A DNA stretch of 64,000 nt, from positions 560,501 to 624,500 of the forward strand of contig NZ_QYUM01000003.1 of the NCBI RefSeq assembly GCF_003590775.1. Reading direction: 5' to 3'. A program made the translations under genes and the position numbers. The notes under the pieces were generated by a model that searched no databases, was not told the DNA's origin, and worked only from the letters and a program-made list of their open reading frames with translations. Shown here one piece after another: positions 36,877-46,200 of this stretch (position 1 is the first letter of the stretch; each line of letters starts with the position of its first letter). The stretch is from Sphingomonas cavernae. Its GTDB lineage: Bacteria; Pseudomonadota; Alphaproteobacteria; Sphingomonadales; Sphingomonadaceae.

Positions 36877-37468
36877 TGGAAACGGTCCCTTCCCCTTCGA
36901 TGGCTGACCCGAGATTGCATCTCCACAATGCAGCCAGTATCTTTGTGATATTGTTCTAAATAGGACATGATGATCCCAATTAGAAACATTTGTCAATCGA
37001 AGCGTGGGGGCGCTGGGGCTGCATGAAAAACGCCAATCCGACACTCGGTGCTGATGACTTTGCACGGCGACGACGAGATCTCTTTTGCCAACGAGGCTGC
37101 GTAGATTCGATCACGCCAGGCCGTCGCAACTCGCTTCCGCCGCCAGGTTTGTGAATTAAGCGCATTCCGACTTTGACTGAACCGGATGGCCTGAGCCCGA
37201 AATTTTCTAAGCAGGACTTCCAGATATGGCAGGCGCGCCATAGCTGGCAGAAAGGCAAGGTAGGACTGGCCCCACAACAACTTCGAACGGAATGTCAGGT
37301 TGCAGGAACGCTGCTCCTCGACAACGGCGGAATTCTGCCGCTTTTTCAAGTTGGACGCATTAGGGATCAGCAGCATAATTGCTCTCATCCCCAGGGCAAT
37401 TTGCAACTGGCTGATCCGATGTTTGAAAATCAGTGTGTTAGGCCGATTGCGATCGGGTGGAGCGATAT
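36877..37468. other. Intergenic boundary region, no gene recognised
   Basis: About 590 bp. The left part is the promoter of the serine hydrolase operon; from about 37000 the base composition and codon patterns become less GC-biased. Minus-strand readings here have no recognisable domain and may be debris of a lost mobile element. This is where I place the left edge of the accessory island. Confidence 0.4.
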
Positions 37469-37993
37469 ATGGAAATTTCTGTAAGCGACGCCAAAGGGCA
37501 ATTATCTGAACTAATCCGACGAGCCGAAGCGGGCGACGAGATTATCCTGACCCGGTACGGCCAAGCCGCCGTGCGATTGGTGCCCGTCAAGCCGATGACC
37601 AACCAAGAATCCCGCCGAGCTCTGCTCGATGCCATGCGCGCATCCGCCGCCGAGAAGGCGGCCGCAGGCCCTCGCGCCGGGCGCAGTCAGGATTTTCTCT
37701 ATGGCGATGCCGGACAACGCCCTCCAATTTTGGAGAAGCATCGCTGGTGGTCCAATCCTGGCCTCAGCGATCCTGACACAGTGATTGCCACCGTGCTTGC
37801 CGATCCAACGACAATCGACCTCGCTCGCATCATCGGAACCTACGGACTCAGCAGAGTGGAGCGCGTCCGAAAAGAAATCTCGCATGAACTGACGTCTAGC
37901 GAAGCCCGTTGGCTGGAGACATTGTGGGAACCCGTGATACTCGGAGTCCAAGATGCATCTCGAATGCCAACCGGACGCGACCCGGGCAAATAA
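37469..37993 (+). CDS. Phd/YefM antitoxin domain fused to an unknown helical domain
   Basis: A 174-residue protein. Residues 1-65 are a Phd/YefM (prevent-host-death) fold: Val-Ser-Asp-Ala-Lys, then Leu-Ile-Arg-Arg-Ala-Glu-Ala-Gly-Asp-Glu and Leu-Thr-Arg-Tyr-Gly. A Ser-Gln-Asp-Phe-Leu-Tyr toxin-neutralising tail near residue 75 is where such antitoxins normally end. Here the frame continues about 95 residues into a domain with Trp-Trp-Ser-Asn-Pro-Gly-Leu and Glu-Arg-Val-Arg-Lys-Glu. No separate toxin gene follows on this strand. The start follows GGTGGAG. Confidence 0.7.
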   Translation: MEISVSDAKGQLSELIRRAEAGDEIILTRYGQAAVRLVPVKPMTNQESRRALLDAMRASAAEKAAAGPRAGRSQDFLYGDAGQRPPILEKHRWWSNPGLSDPDTVIATVLADPTTIDLARIIGTYGLSRVERVRKEISHELTSSEARWLETLWEPVILGVQDASRMPTGRDPGK

Positions 37994-37999
37994 TCGTGC

Positions 38000-39790
38000 T
38001 CAGATCATTTTCCCCTCGCGACGGGAAACGCCGGAGCAGGTCCTCACCTGCTCGCCATGCAGATCAGCCCCATTTGCCAGATGACCAAAAACAACCCTAT
38101 CGGCCGTCGGCCGACACCAACTCACGTCATGAAGCCTGGGTAGGTTATGTGCAGCTGCATGTCTGTGCGCTCGGGCTAAGCTTGTACGGAGACGCATGGA
38201 AATTTCGACTGACGCGATCTGCTGCTTTGCGATTTCCAGGACGCACGAAACCGGGAGATCCTTGCAGTGCGCAGTAGAGTCAAATTGCCGCAGCAGGTGG
38301 ATTGTCTCTCCGGGCGGCAGATTAAAAACCTCCCCAGCATCGACGCGCGTCATCACCTGCGCATAAGGAAAATCGCGATATGCAGTCGGGTCGAACTCCA
38401 GATCTCTCAGCACCGCGACATGGTTTTTATCGACGATGATGCGTCGACTCCATGCACCAGTCAGGTTGTTGATTGCGAAGGGGATCTCGCCATTCAGCAA
38501 TGCCTGCAGGATTGGTCCCCACGGCTTCTGCCTGCCGCCAATTGCTTGAACGGCCCGATGAAGGGCGATGCTCTTCCCGTTTAGTTGAGGGTGCGCTTGC
38601 TCGAGCAGGCGCCGCTCCAACGCTTCCAAAGCTTCCGTTGTCGTTTGAGGGGCGCCGTATCGCGCCTTAAAGAATTGGTGATCGAGCAACGGGAGTACGC
38701 CGAGGGCCATCAATTGCTCGACGCCATGACACGAAATGCCCAATCGCCGTGCTGCGCTCCGAAGGTCGCATCGCCGTTTGATATCGGTAGCGATCGCTTC
38801 GATTTCGGCTTCGACAAAGCCTTCAAAAATGAACGCCGTGCCCAACGCAACCCGGGTCTGGAAAATGCCGGCGCGTCGAAGATCAGCCACAGGGCCGGTT
38901 GCTAAGCCTAGGCGGTTGGCAACATCGCGGATGCGTAACACACCCTCAACCGGCGCATCGCCAACCCCGGCCTCGATAAGCAAATTACTGCAGAGTGTCT
39001 CAACGAGCTGTGCGAACGCCACCGACACATGCTCAGATTTGCGAAGAGCGAGGAATTGCATTGTCGCACCACCGTTCCCGTCCGAATGTCTCGCCTTGCG
39101 GTTATGCAGTCGCTCTTTGATGATATTTTCCACGCTCGACGGCCAATCTAGAAGTAGCTCGACTGTTTTCGCCAGCGCTCGTGCGAGACGCGGAGCATCC
39201 TTGCTGCTCCATTTATCCCGTCGAGCGGTGAATTTTTGATCGATTATTGAAACAAGGCGCAGGGAGAGTTCGAACAGGTCGGCGGGAGAGAGATGCTGCA
39301 GTTCTTCGCCACAAGCCAGCTTGCTGCGTTCTCGCACCTCGGCTGAATGACTCACGAAGCCAGCGAGAATTTCAAGCTGGGGACGGATCTCGGGGGCTAC
39401 CTGCTCCGCGCGAATTTGCCGCAAATCGCCGGCACAGTGGTCGCAGCGCTCCAGGCCGCTTGCATGATACCATCGCTGAATCTTGTGGCAGATCTCGCAT
39501 GTGTCGACGAGATAGTCCCAACTTTCAGGGCAGAAGCACAGCGGTTGCAGCTGCCAAATGGCACGATGGTGCGCTGATGACGCCAAGGACGATGGAGAGA
39601 AGCGGCGAACCTTGGTGCGCAGGTCTCGACGTTCGATTGTTGATCCGAACCATTCAAGAATGTCGCCCTTAGCATCGGTTGGCGGGTGGGCGCGGAGTAT
39701 CAATTCGCTCACATCTACCTGCAGCGCCTCTGCCAAACCAGGCAATTGCTCCCATCCTTGCGTGGCTACGGTGGGTCGATGGCCATACAC
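38000..39790 (-). CDS. Orphan TniQ-like protein, possibly N-terminally truncated
   Basis: A 596-residue protein. Near residues 85-125 a zinc-binding pattern (Cys-Phe-Cys-Pro-Glu-Ser-Trp, Cys-Glu-Ile-Cys, Cys-Asp-His-Cys-Ala-Gly) resembles TniQ proteins, which act in Tn7-like target choice. The rest is helix-rich with HTH-like repeats. The only start is GTG 39790, and an in-frame TAG lies nine codons before it, with similar open sequence beyond, so the natural N-terminus may be lost. No TnsA/B/C homologue is nearby. The function may be regulatory or vestigial. Confidence 0.5.
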   Translation of the reverse strand: MYGHRPTVATQGWEQLPGLAEALQVDVSELILRAHPPTDAKGDILEWFGSTIERRDLRTKVRRFSPSSLASSAHHRAIWQLQPLCFCPESWDYLVDTCEICHKIQRWYHASGLERCDHCAGDLRQIRAEQVAPEIRPQLEILAGFVSHSAEVRERSKLACGEELQHLSPADLFELSLRLVSIIDQKFTARRDKWSSKDAPRLARALAKTVELLLDWPSSVENIIKERLHNRKARHSDGNGGATMQFLALRKSEHVSVAFAQLVETLCSNLLIEAGVGDAPVEGVLRIRDVANRLGLATGPVADLRRAGIFQTRVALGTAFIFEGFVEAEIEAIATDIKRRCDLRSAARRLGISCHGVEQLMALGVLPLLDHQFFKARYGAPQTTTEALEALERRLLEQAHPQLNGKSIALHRAVQAIGGRQKPWGPILQALLNGEIPFAINNLTGAWSRRIIVDKNHVAVLRDLEFDPTAYRDFPYAQVMTRVDAGEVFNLPPGETIHLLRQFDSTAHCKDLPVSCVLEIAKQQIASVEISMRLRTSLARAHRHAAAHNLPRLHDVSWCRPTADRVVFGHLANGADLHGEQVRTCSGVSRREGKMI

Positions 39791-39814
39791 GCGGACCCGC
39801 TCTGTCTGGTCGCT

Positions 39815-39985
39815 CTATGATGCGGTCAGTGAAATTCCGGTCAGGAAGCCGTCCTGATGCCGGTGTCGCGCTTCCTCTGGCGGGGACGAAACCGCCTGGA
39901 CCTCCGCTTCTAGATCAGCCAGGCACAGCCTTAGACGTCGGCCTGTTGAGTGTGTGCATCGGCTTTGGCGGACGCACTGCTCAAA
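39815..39985 (-). pseudogene. Open stretch in frame with TniQ-like gene, ended by TAG
   Basis: A 56-codon open stretch without a usable start codon ends at the TAG at 39815-39817, in the same frame as the following TniQ-like gene. Its residues (Leu-Ala-Asp-Leu-Glu-Ala-Glu-Val and Asp-Gly-Phe-Leu-Thr-Gly-Ile) look coding. It is either the cut-off N-terminus of that gene or the end of a separate small protein. Confidence 0.3.
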
Positions 39986-40078
39986 CTATAGCGAACGGAA
40001 AGAAGGACGCATGCCAATAGTCTTTGGCTCGACGGGAAGGATGATCGTTGTGCTGCTAGATTTTGGCGAGGTCGTCTC

Positions 40079-40465
40079 ATGAGCGGACGGCATCATTCAC
40101 GTCCAACCGGCGCCGACGAAGATCGCGAATGCCAAGACATCCGGGAGACATTGAGTCGCATTGGCGACAAATGGAGCGTCCATGTGATCGGCTCGCTGAT
40201 CGAGGGTCCGATGCGTTACAATCGGCTGCGTCGAGCGGTGAGCGGGATTTCGCAGCGCATGCTCACCCTAACACTCCGACTACTCGAGCGCGATGGGCTG
40301 GTGAAGCGAGACGTACTCCATACCGCTCCGCCGACGGTCGAATATCAACTGACCGCGCTCGGCGAAACATTGATTGAGCCAATCCGTGCCCTATCCCATT
40401 GGGCACGGGAGTATCGTCACGAAATCAGGGACGCGCGGTCGAGTTTCGATTCACGATCTGGCTGA
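40079..40465 (+). CDS. HxlR-family transcriptional regulator
   Basis: A 128-residue winged-helix regulator. Hallmarks: Ile-Gly-Asp-Lys-Trp-Ser-Val near residue 32, Met-Arg-Tyr-Asn-Arg-Leu-Arg-Arg, Gly-Ile-Ser-Gln-Arg-Met-Leu-Thr and a wing with Val-Glu-Tyr-Gln-Leu-Thr. It converges on the SDR genes, which such regulators often control. Start follows GAGG. Confidence 0.9.
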   Translation: MSGRHHSRPTGADEDRECQDIRETLSRIGDKWSVHVIGSLIEGPMRYNRLRRAVSGISQRMLTLTLRLLERDGLVKRDVLHTAPPTVEYQLTALGETLIEPIRALSHWAREYRHEIRDARSSFDSRSG

Positions 40466-40502
40466 CCTGCCGCCCGCATGCGTCGCATTGTCCCATTCCG
40501 AA

Positions 40503-41360
40503 TTACCGAGCCAGGATGAAGGCCGAGGGCCCACCCATTGTGTCTCGATAGGACAAGGGCTGTTTTCCGTCGATGTCGCTGATGCCGTAGCGTGCGCCAA
40601 GCTCGGCGCCGATTAGCGTCGATCCTGACAAGCTCATAAGGGCGGGATCTTCGTGCAGCGCGTTCAGGACGCATGCGCTGAATTCCGGGTGCTCGAACGT
40701 CGCAAAGCGCTGCTCCAGCGCGGCGCGCGCCTCGCCTTCAGGCGCCGACGCTACATAGCTTGCGACTTCGTCGGAGTAGATGAGGCCGGGCCAGAAGGAC
40801 ACGCACGCGACGCCGTCCGGTCGCAGATCTTCAGCCATGTCGAAGCTCATCTTATCGGTCCCGGCCTTGGCCGCGCCATAGGCCGGCCCGTGGAAATAGC
40901 TGACCGCGCCGTAGAAGGAGATGTTTGCGATCAGGCTGCCTGGCGTCTCCACCATCAACGGCGCCGCCAGATAGGCCATGATGTAGTTCGTCCGGAGACC
41001 GACATCGATCATGTCACTGACTTCAAGCGGCTTCTTCCAGAAGGGTTCGGCACTGGTCAGCGCCTTCGCCACCACGGCGGCGGCATTGTTGACGAGAATG
41101 TCGAGCCTGCCCTGCTCGTTCCGGATCCTGTCGACGAGCGCCTGAACCGAGGCCCGGTCCCGTTGATCGACCGAAACGGCGATTCCCCTGCCGCCGCCGG
41201 CGTCGACCTGCGCCGCAGTTTGCGCCAGCAAGGCAGCGCTTTCGTGCCGGCTGGTTAGATAGACTGTCGCGCCCAGCGCACCAAACTGCCGCGCGATGCC
41301 GCGCCCCAGGCCCCGGCTCGCGCCGGTGACAAGTACCACCTTCGATTGAGTCATCGGCAT
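40503..41360 (-). CDS. SDR family oxidoreductase (DHRS1-like)
   Basis: A 285-residue short-chain dehydrogenase. Thr-Gly-Ala-Ser-Arg-Gly-Leu-Gly cofactor motif near residue 12, Asn-Asn-Ala-Ala near 91, catalytic Ser in Asn-Ile-Ser-Phe and Tyr-Gly-Ala-Ala-Lys near 160. The Arg after Ser suggests NADP. Follows another SDR gene by 27 bp on the same strand; with the convergent HxlR gene this looks like a small aldehyde/ketone stress module. Confidence 0.88.
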   Translation of the reverse strand: MPMTQSKVVLVTGASRGLGRGIARQFGALGATVYLTSRHESAALLAQTAAQVDAGGGRGIAVSVDQRDRASVQALVDRIRNEQGRLDILVNNAAAVVAKALTSAEPFWKKPLEVSDMIDVGLRTNYIMAYLAAPLMVETPGSLIANISFYGAVSYFHGPAYGAAKAGTDKMSFDMAEDLRPDGVACVSFWPGLIYSDEVASYVASAPEGEARAALEQRFATFEHPEFSACVLNALHEDPALMSLSGSTLIGAELGARYGISDIDGKQPLSYRDTMGGPSAFILAR

Positions 41361-41387
41361 TGTATCCTCTCGTCTATGGAGCGATCG

Positions 41388-42188
41388 TCAGCCGGCTTTC
41401 GCCTTGTCGATGGCCATTTTGGTGCCCTTGCCGACAAGCCCGATCCTCTTGCGCTTCGGTATGACGCCAAGGAACCGGATCATGGCGCGATTGGTCCTGC
41501 CAGGCACATAGACAGGGCCTTTGTCGATATTGGCCAGTGCTTGTTCAGCCACCGCCCGCGGCGTCATCACGTTCGACATCTGTTGCGCATCAAAGCCCTG
41601 GCGCCTCAGATTCTCGGTGTCCGTGGCGCCAGGGGCCAGCACCAGCACGTTCACGCCATGAGGTTTCAGCTCGTCCCAGATGGCTTCGCCGAGCGAGTGC
41701 ACATAAGCCTTGGTGGCCGCATAGGCGCCGGACCACGGCGAACTGATGAAGCCTTCCACCGAGCCGGTGAGCACAATTCCGCCCCTGCCACGCTCGATGA
41801 GCCGCGATGCAAAGGCATTGGCGATCAACGTGGGCGCACGCACGTTGACGTCGATGAGTGCGCTCAGCTGTTGACGGTCCTGCAGGTGGTGCAGCCCCTT
41901 GAAGCCGAAGCCGGCATTGGAGATGACAAGCCCGACATCCTTGCTCTTCGTGGCGTGGAGGAGGCTTTCCGTGAACTCGGGAGCCGCAAGATCGAGTTCC
42001 ACTGCTTCAATTTCGATACCGTGCTGCGCGCGCAGGCTTGTAGCCAAACTCTCCAGCCGGTCCTTGCGCCGGGCGACGAGCACCAGGTTGAGCCCTCTCT
42101 CGGCGAGGAGCGATGCGAAAGCCTCTCCTATTCCGGAGGAAGCACCGGTCACCAGGGCCCACGGCCCGAAGCGCTGTGTGAAAGTCAT
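41388..42188 (-). CDS. SDR family NAD(P)-dependent oxidoreductase
   Basis: A 266-residue short-chain dehydrogenase of the classical group. Thr-Gly-Ala-Ser-Ser-Gly-Ile-Gly near residue 14, Ser-Asn-Ala-Gly near 90, catalytic Ser in Leu-Thr-Gly-Ser-Val and Tyr-Ala-Ala-Thr-Lys near 155. The C-terminal tail is basic (Pro-Lys-Arg-Lys-Arg). First gene of a two-SDR unit; substrate unknown. Confidence 0.88.
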   Translation of the reverse strand: MTFTQRFGPWALVTGASSGIGEAFASLLAERGLNLVLVARRKDRLESLATSLRAQHGIEIEAVELDLAAPEFTESLLHATKSKDVGLVISNAGFGFKGLHHLQDRQQLSALIDVNVRAPTLIANAFASRLIERGRGGIVLTGSVEGFISSPWSGAYAATKAYVHSLGEAIWDELKPHGVNVLVLAPGATDTENLRRQGFDAQQMSNVMTPRAVAEQALANIDKGPVYVPGRTNRAMIRFLGVIPKRKRIGLVGKGTKMAIDKAKAG

Positions 42189-42494
42189 GCCAATCCCGGA
42201 TTATCTCACCGATCATGGACATATAGTCCGACGCAGGCCGCGCAATTAGGCATGTTTTTGACGCCAGGGTACAACAATGTTCCCTTTCGCCGGCATAGGC
42301 GTTTCTTCCATCCAAATCTGGCTTAATAGCGGTCGGACCTGCTGCCGCTGGCAAAGCCTGCTGCCATCGTTACCGAGCGGCTTCGCAGAAATGGCATAAA
42401 TCGATCATCGATTCCGATCTACATCATTGAAATAATTCCCGTTATCCTGCTCTCTCCAAAAGTCGCAATTTGCAGGATAACTGGTCATTTCCGA
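42189..42494. other. Intergenic region, no gene seen
   Basis: A 306-bp gap upstream of the SDR pair, relatively AT-rich around 42390-42480. It must hold the SDR promoter; no repeat or small gene is recognised. Confidence 0.4.
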
Positions 42495-42869
42495 TTAAAG
42501 TTCGGGATCGGAATCCTTCAGTTTGATCCGGACCTTTGAGAAATCGATGTGCTTGAAGGCGAAATTCCGATCACTCAACTCAGCTGGACTGATCCGGCCT
42601 GCTTGTAGATCCGCGTCGTCATTCTGTCTGCTAAGCTGCTTTTGCTTCTCCCGGTCCGGCACATCTGACGCGGCCGACCGCGTGGTCTCGCCGATAGTCC
42701 GGGACCAACGCCGATAGGGCAGTTCGCCCTTGGCAATCTCCGCCGCCAGATCCGCGGGATAGCCTTCGCTAACGAGCCAGGCCGGCACATCGGTGACATC
42801 GGCTGGCATCGCCTTGGGGAAGCCGTATCTCCACCCTTCTGGTGGATCGATCATCGTAACAGTGGTCAT
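42495..42869 (-). CDS. Conserved-type small hypothetical protein
   Basis: A 124-residue protein. The start (Asp-Pro-Pro-Glu-Gly-Trp-Arg-Tyr-Gly-Phe-Pro-Lys) followed by Trp-Leu-Val-Ser-Glu-Gly-Tyr-Pro and Pro-Tyr-Arg-Arg-Trp is a pattern I associate with small uncharacterised alphaproteobacterial proteins carried on accessory DNA. The C-terminal half is charged and probably disordered. No function is proposed. Confidence 0.6.
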   Translation of the reverse strand: MTTVTMIDPPEGWRYGFPKAMPADVTDVPAWLVSEGYPADLAAEIAKGELPYRRWSRTIGETTRSAASDVPDREKQKQLSRQNDDADLQAGRISPAELSDRNFAFKHIDFSKVRIKLKDSDPEL

Positions 42870-43226
42870 TCGACCTCATAACACGTCCGGACTGATCTCG
42901 ATATCAGATGTGATGGCGCGCATCTGTCCGATAGAGCAGCCGGGCCACTACATTCTTTGTCGAACATTGCGGAAAGTCCAGATCCGAGCGACCGAGAAGT
43001 GATAGCTGCTTCGTTGATGGGCGCATTCAGCTCCAGGAAGGTCCGCTACGTCGGACGTTCCGGAAAGTCCGGATTTGGACGACCCGAGGGCGATAGTCGC
43101 CCTCGGCAAACGTGTGACGCACTCAGCGCCCGGAAGATCCGCTATGTCCGACTTTTCGGTCAGGAAATTTAGGCGCCGGATACCCCCATCGAAGACTGAC
43201 GGCTTTCGAGCGAACCGGACCGGTTC
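42870..43226. repeat. Imperfect tandem repeat in gap downstream of NTPase pair
   Basis: Two related segments recur with a 90-95 bp period. GGAAAGTCC-AGATC with a following GACCGAG is found near 42965-42996 and, changed, near 43055-43088. GAAG-TCCGCTA-GTC is found at 43037-43057 and again at 43132-43152. No gene is seen in the 357 bp. Confidence 0.5.
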
Positions 43227-46200
43227 TCAGTCTGCCGTCCGATGGCGGACAGCGAATACGGTGTTAGCGATCACCGCCCGCGTTGCCTCGTTCTCCTGCC
43301 CGCACCACGCCGACATAATGTCGAGATCGACGCGCCGGCTATGCTCCTGGAGAATCTCACCGGCCAGACGGAGTGCGTCCTCGCTTGGAGCCTGTGTCAC
43401 CCACTCCCGCAACGCTGTGGCGATCGTCTCCCAAGCCACGCCTGCTTCGAGCACAGCTTCGATCTCGTGTGACACGAAGTGCATATCGGCGGTCAGACGG
43501 TCAAATAGTCTGGGCAGGCGGGCCTCGTTCCAACAATTGCGCGAGTCCGGAAGCCGGGGGTCGAACAGCCGGCGTCGCAGCTCGAACCATCCGACCTCAT
43601 TGCAGCCTTCTGCTAGCCAATCGAGATCCTTCTCCTCGATAAGATCAAAATAAGGCTCGAGACCCATGATCTGCTCGGGTCGCGTCAGTCCCGGATGCCC
43701 CTGCTGCTTAATTCCAAAATGCATTGTCAGAAACTCGAGCACCTTAGCGGGCTCTGGTGCCACGGCAATCGCTTGGGCTGCCCGCTCGAGCAACAGTGGA
43801 CTGGCTACGTACAAAGCCGCCTGAACAAATTGCGAGGAGTCTGAAACCGCCTCCCAGTGCTGAAGCAGCATGGCCTCCGCAGTGTCCCGGGGTAGCCGAA
43901 TGAGCGCGTTAAACAGACTATGGTCAATATCAAAGACCAGATTGGGTTCGGCGGCAATCTGGGCGGAGCGTTCATCTAATGCCCGCTGCAACGCGATCGT
44001 CAGGTCTTCGGACCATGTGGTACGCGTGAACTGCCACCAGTAGCGACGCTGGTCACTGCTAAGTTTAGGGAGAAGCTGAGGGATGGCCGTCGTGTCACCG
44101 CGCTCGAGCCGATGTCTGAGGATCCGATCGCAGAGCAAGACATCGCTCTGCCACTCTCGGAGATGGCCGAGATCGTCTTCACCCCAGCTAGACGCCCACA
44201 GATCAAACGCGGCGATCCGTTCATGCGGATCGGCAGCGGTATTCTGCCAATAGGTCCGCAGCAGCGCACGACTGTCGGTCGACATGTGGATGCCATATTC
44301 GTCGCGATAGCGCTGCCAATGGTCCTGCCCATTGCGAAAATTGAAGAAATACGATTGTTCAGATCGCTCCCTGGCCTGCGCCATCGCTCGAATGCAGAAG
44401 CGAATTGCGGCCGGATGGTCGACGGCATGGAGTAAATAATAGATTTGCCAGGACAGGTCGGCGTGAGCGCCGCGCTCAACAAGATAGTCGATCGCCGGTC
44501 CAGGCGGCCGCCGTTCAAATTTCCATCGGATCCCGCTCCCCGCCAGTTCGTCGCGCGGTGAGGGCTTGGAACCGTTACGTGTCTGCGGCAATGCTGCCCA
44601 AGCAGAGCAAACCGGGCCGAGCACGCTTTCGGCATCCTGCGATATGCAGCAGAAAGCGAAGGCCCATAGATAGTCATCGAGCCGCTCGCCGCGATCGTCG
44701 TCCGCCGCCCACGATGTGCTGATGGCTGGAGACAGCCGCGGATCGGCGACGCTGCCCGCCAAGTTGAGCAGAGCCTCGCGGATACTCCCTTCGATGGCCC
44801 TGTCTTGCAGGCGTGACGCGAGCTGCACAACAAGGGTATCGGCGTGGCGCAGCTTGGCATGCTCAATCTGACGTTCACGCCATTGGGCGCGATAAAATTG
44901 CGGTTTCAAACAGTCCTCGATACCCGCGTCGAGATCGCCGTTGCGAAGACGAGCCATGCGACTGTGCGCGGTGCTTTCGGGAAGTGCCTTCGCGAGCACC
45001 ACAATGTCGGGCCCCTCGGCCTCCATCAACACCGCCGCAATCTCGCCGCGGAGCGAACGCTGATCATATCCTCGGTTTGACTCCGCGGCCAACCACTGCT
45101 CCGCTACGGCGAGCAGCTTCGATCGCGCCGGCGAGCCGTACTCGGCCCGACGCAGCGCATGGAAGATGGCGAGCGGATTTTTCCGACAGACCCGCTTGAG
45201 GAAGGCGTCCGCGCCAACGTGAGAAAGCACGAGATCGCCGAACACCGCTGCGAAGAACGGATCCCCAACAATATCGTCGCCGAGCGCGTCAGCATCGAGA
45301 AGCGCGGCGGCCGCCTCGACCAGCAAATGATCGCGAACCCGATCATGTCGAAATCCCACTTTCTGTCGAGCCGAGCTGCCCTCCAGGCGCACGACTTCGC
45401 CGTGGGCGACCAACTGGCGTAGCGCGTGCAAGCTGGGACTGATGGTCGACCATCCCGTGACGTCGTTCCACGATGGCGCCAGCCTGCGCCGCTGCAACAT
45501 TTGCTGGGTCATTTGGAGGAGCGCGACGTGAAGCTCGCCCGCCGGGATTCCCGTGCGGCTCTCGCAGCGCCGCAGCGAGCGTTCGACGAAGTCCGAGATC
45601 ACCGCATCGGGCGTCGATGTGGCGCCAAACGCATGTAGCCCGATCAGCAGCGGATCGTGCCCTAAGGCCGTGGAGAGCGCATAGCTTGCTGCGGTGCTGA
45701 TAGGATGATCAACCGCCTTGGCTTTCGCCTCGAGCGCCGCGATGCCGTCCTCGGGTGTGAACGGCTTCGGCTGGACAAGCATCGGCTCGACAAGGCGGCG
45801 CGCTTGCTCGGAAAGGCCGTTCATCACCCGAGGCCAGACCGGACAAAGGATCCGCCAGGTCGGCGAGCCCCGATTTTCCTCTCCGGTCGCCTCGCCAGCC
45901 CATCGTGCCACTTTCTCAATCGCGCGGGACGGGTTGACTGCATGGTTGATGTCTTCGATCAGTAGCAGCACTGGCCTGGCTGCTGACGCCAACGACATGG
46001 CGCTCGACGATTCCGCGAGAGAGGGGTGCAGTCGCCGCAGGCTGGTCATCACGGCGCCGCTCAACGACGCGGCCTCTTCGACCACATCTTCCGCGATTAT
46101 CAACGCGAATCCGCCGCCTGCGATCCAATGGTTCATCGCGCGGAGACAGGCGACCGTCTTCCCCGATCCCGACTCGCCCAGCACAAAGCTGATCGGTTGT

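Noticed and set aside
36980-37406. Transposase remnant in the gap left of the Phd fusion
   Set aside because: Readings here have no DDE signature or terminal inverted repeats that I could find; only a vague suspicion of mobile-element debris.
42965-43152. CRISPR array
   Set aside because: Only two imperfect copies of each segment with about 90-bp period and no regular spacers.
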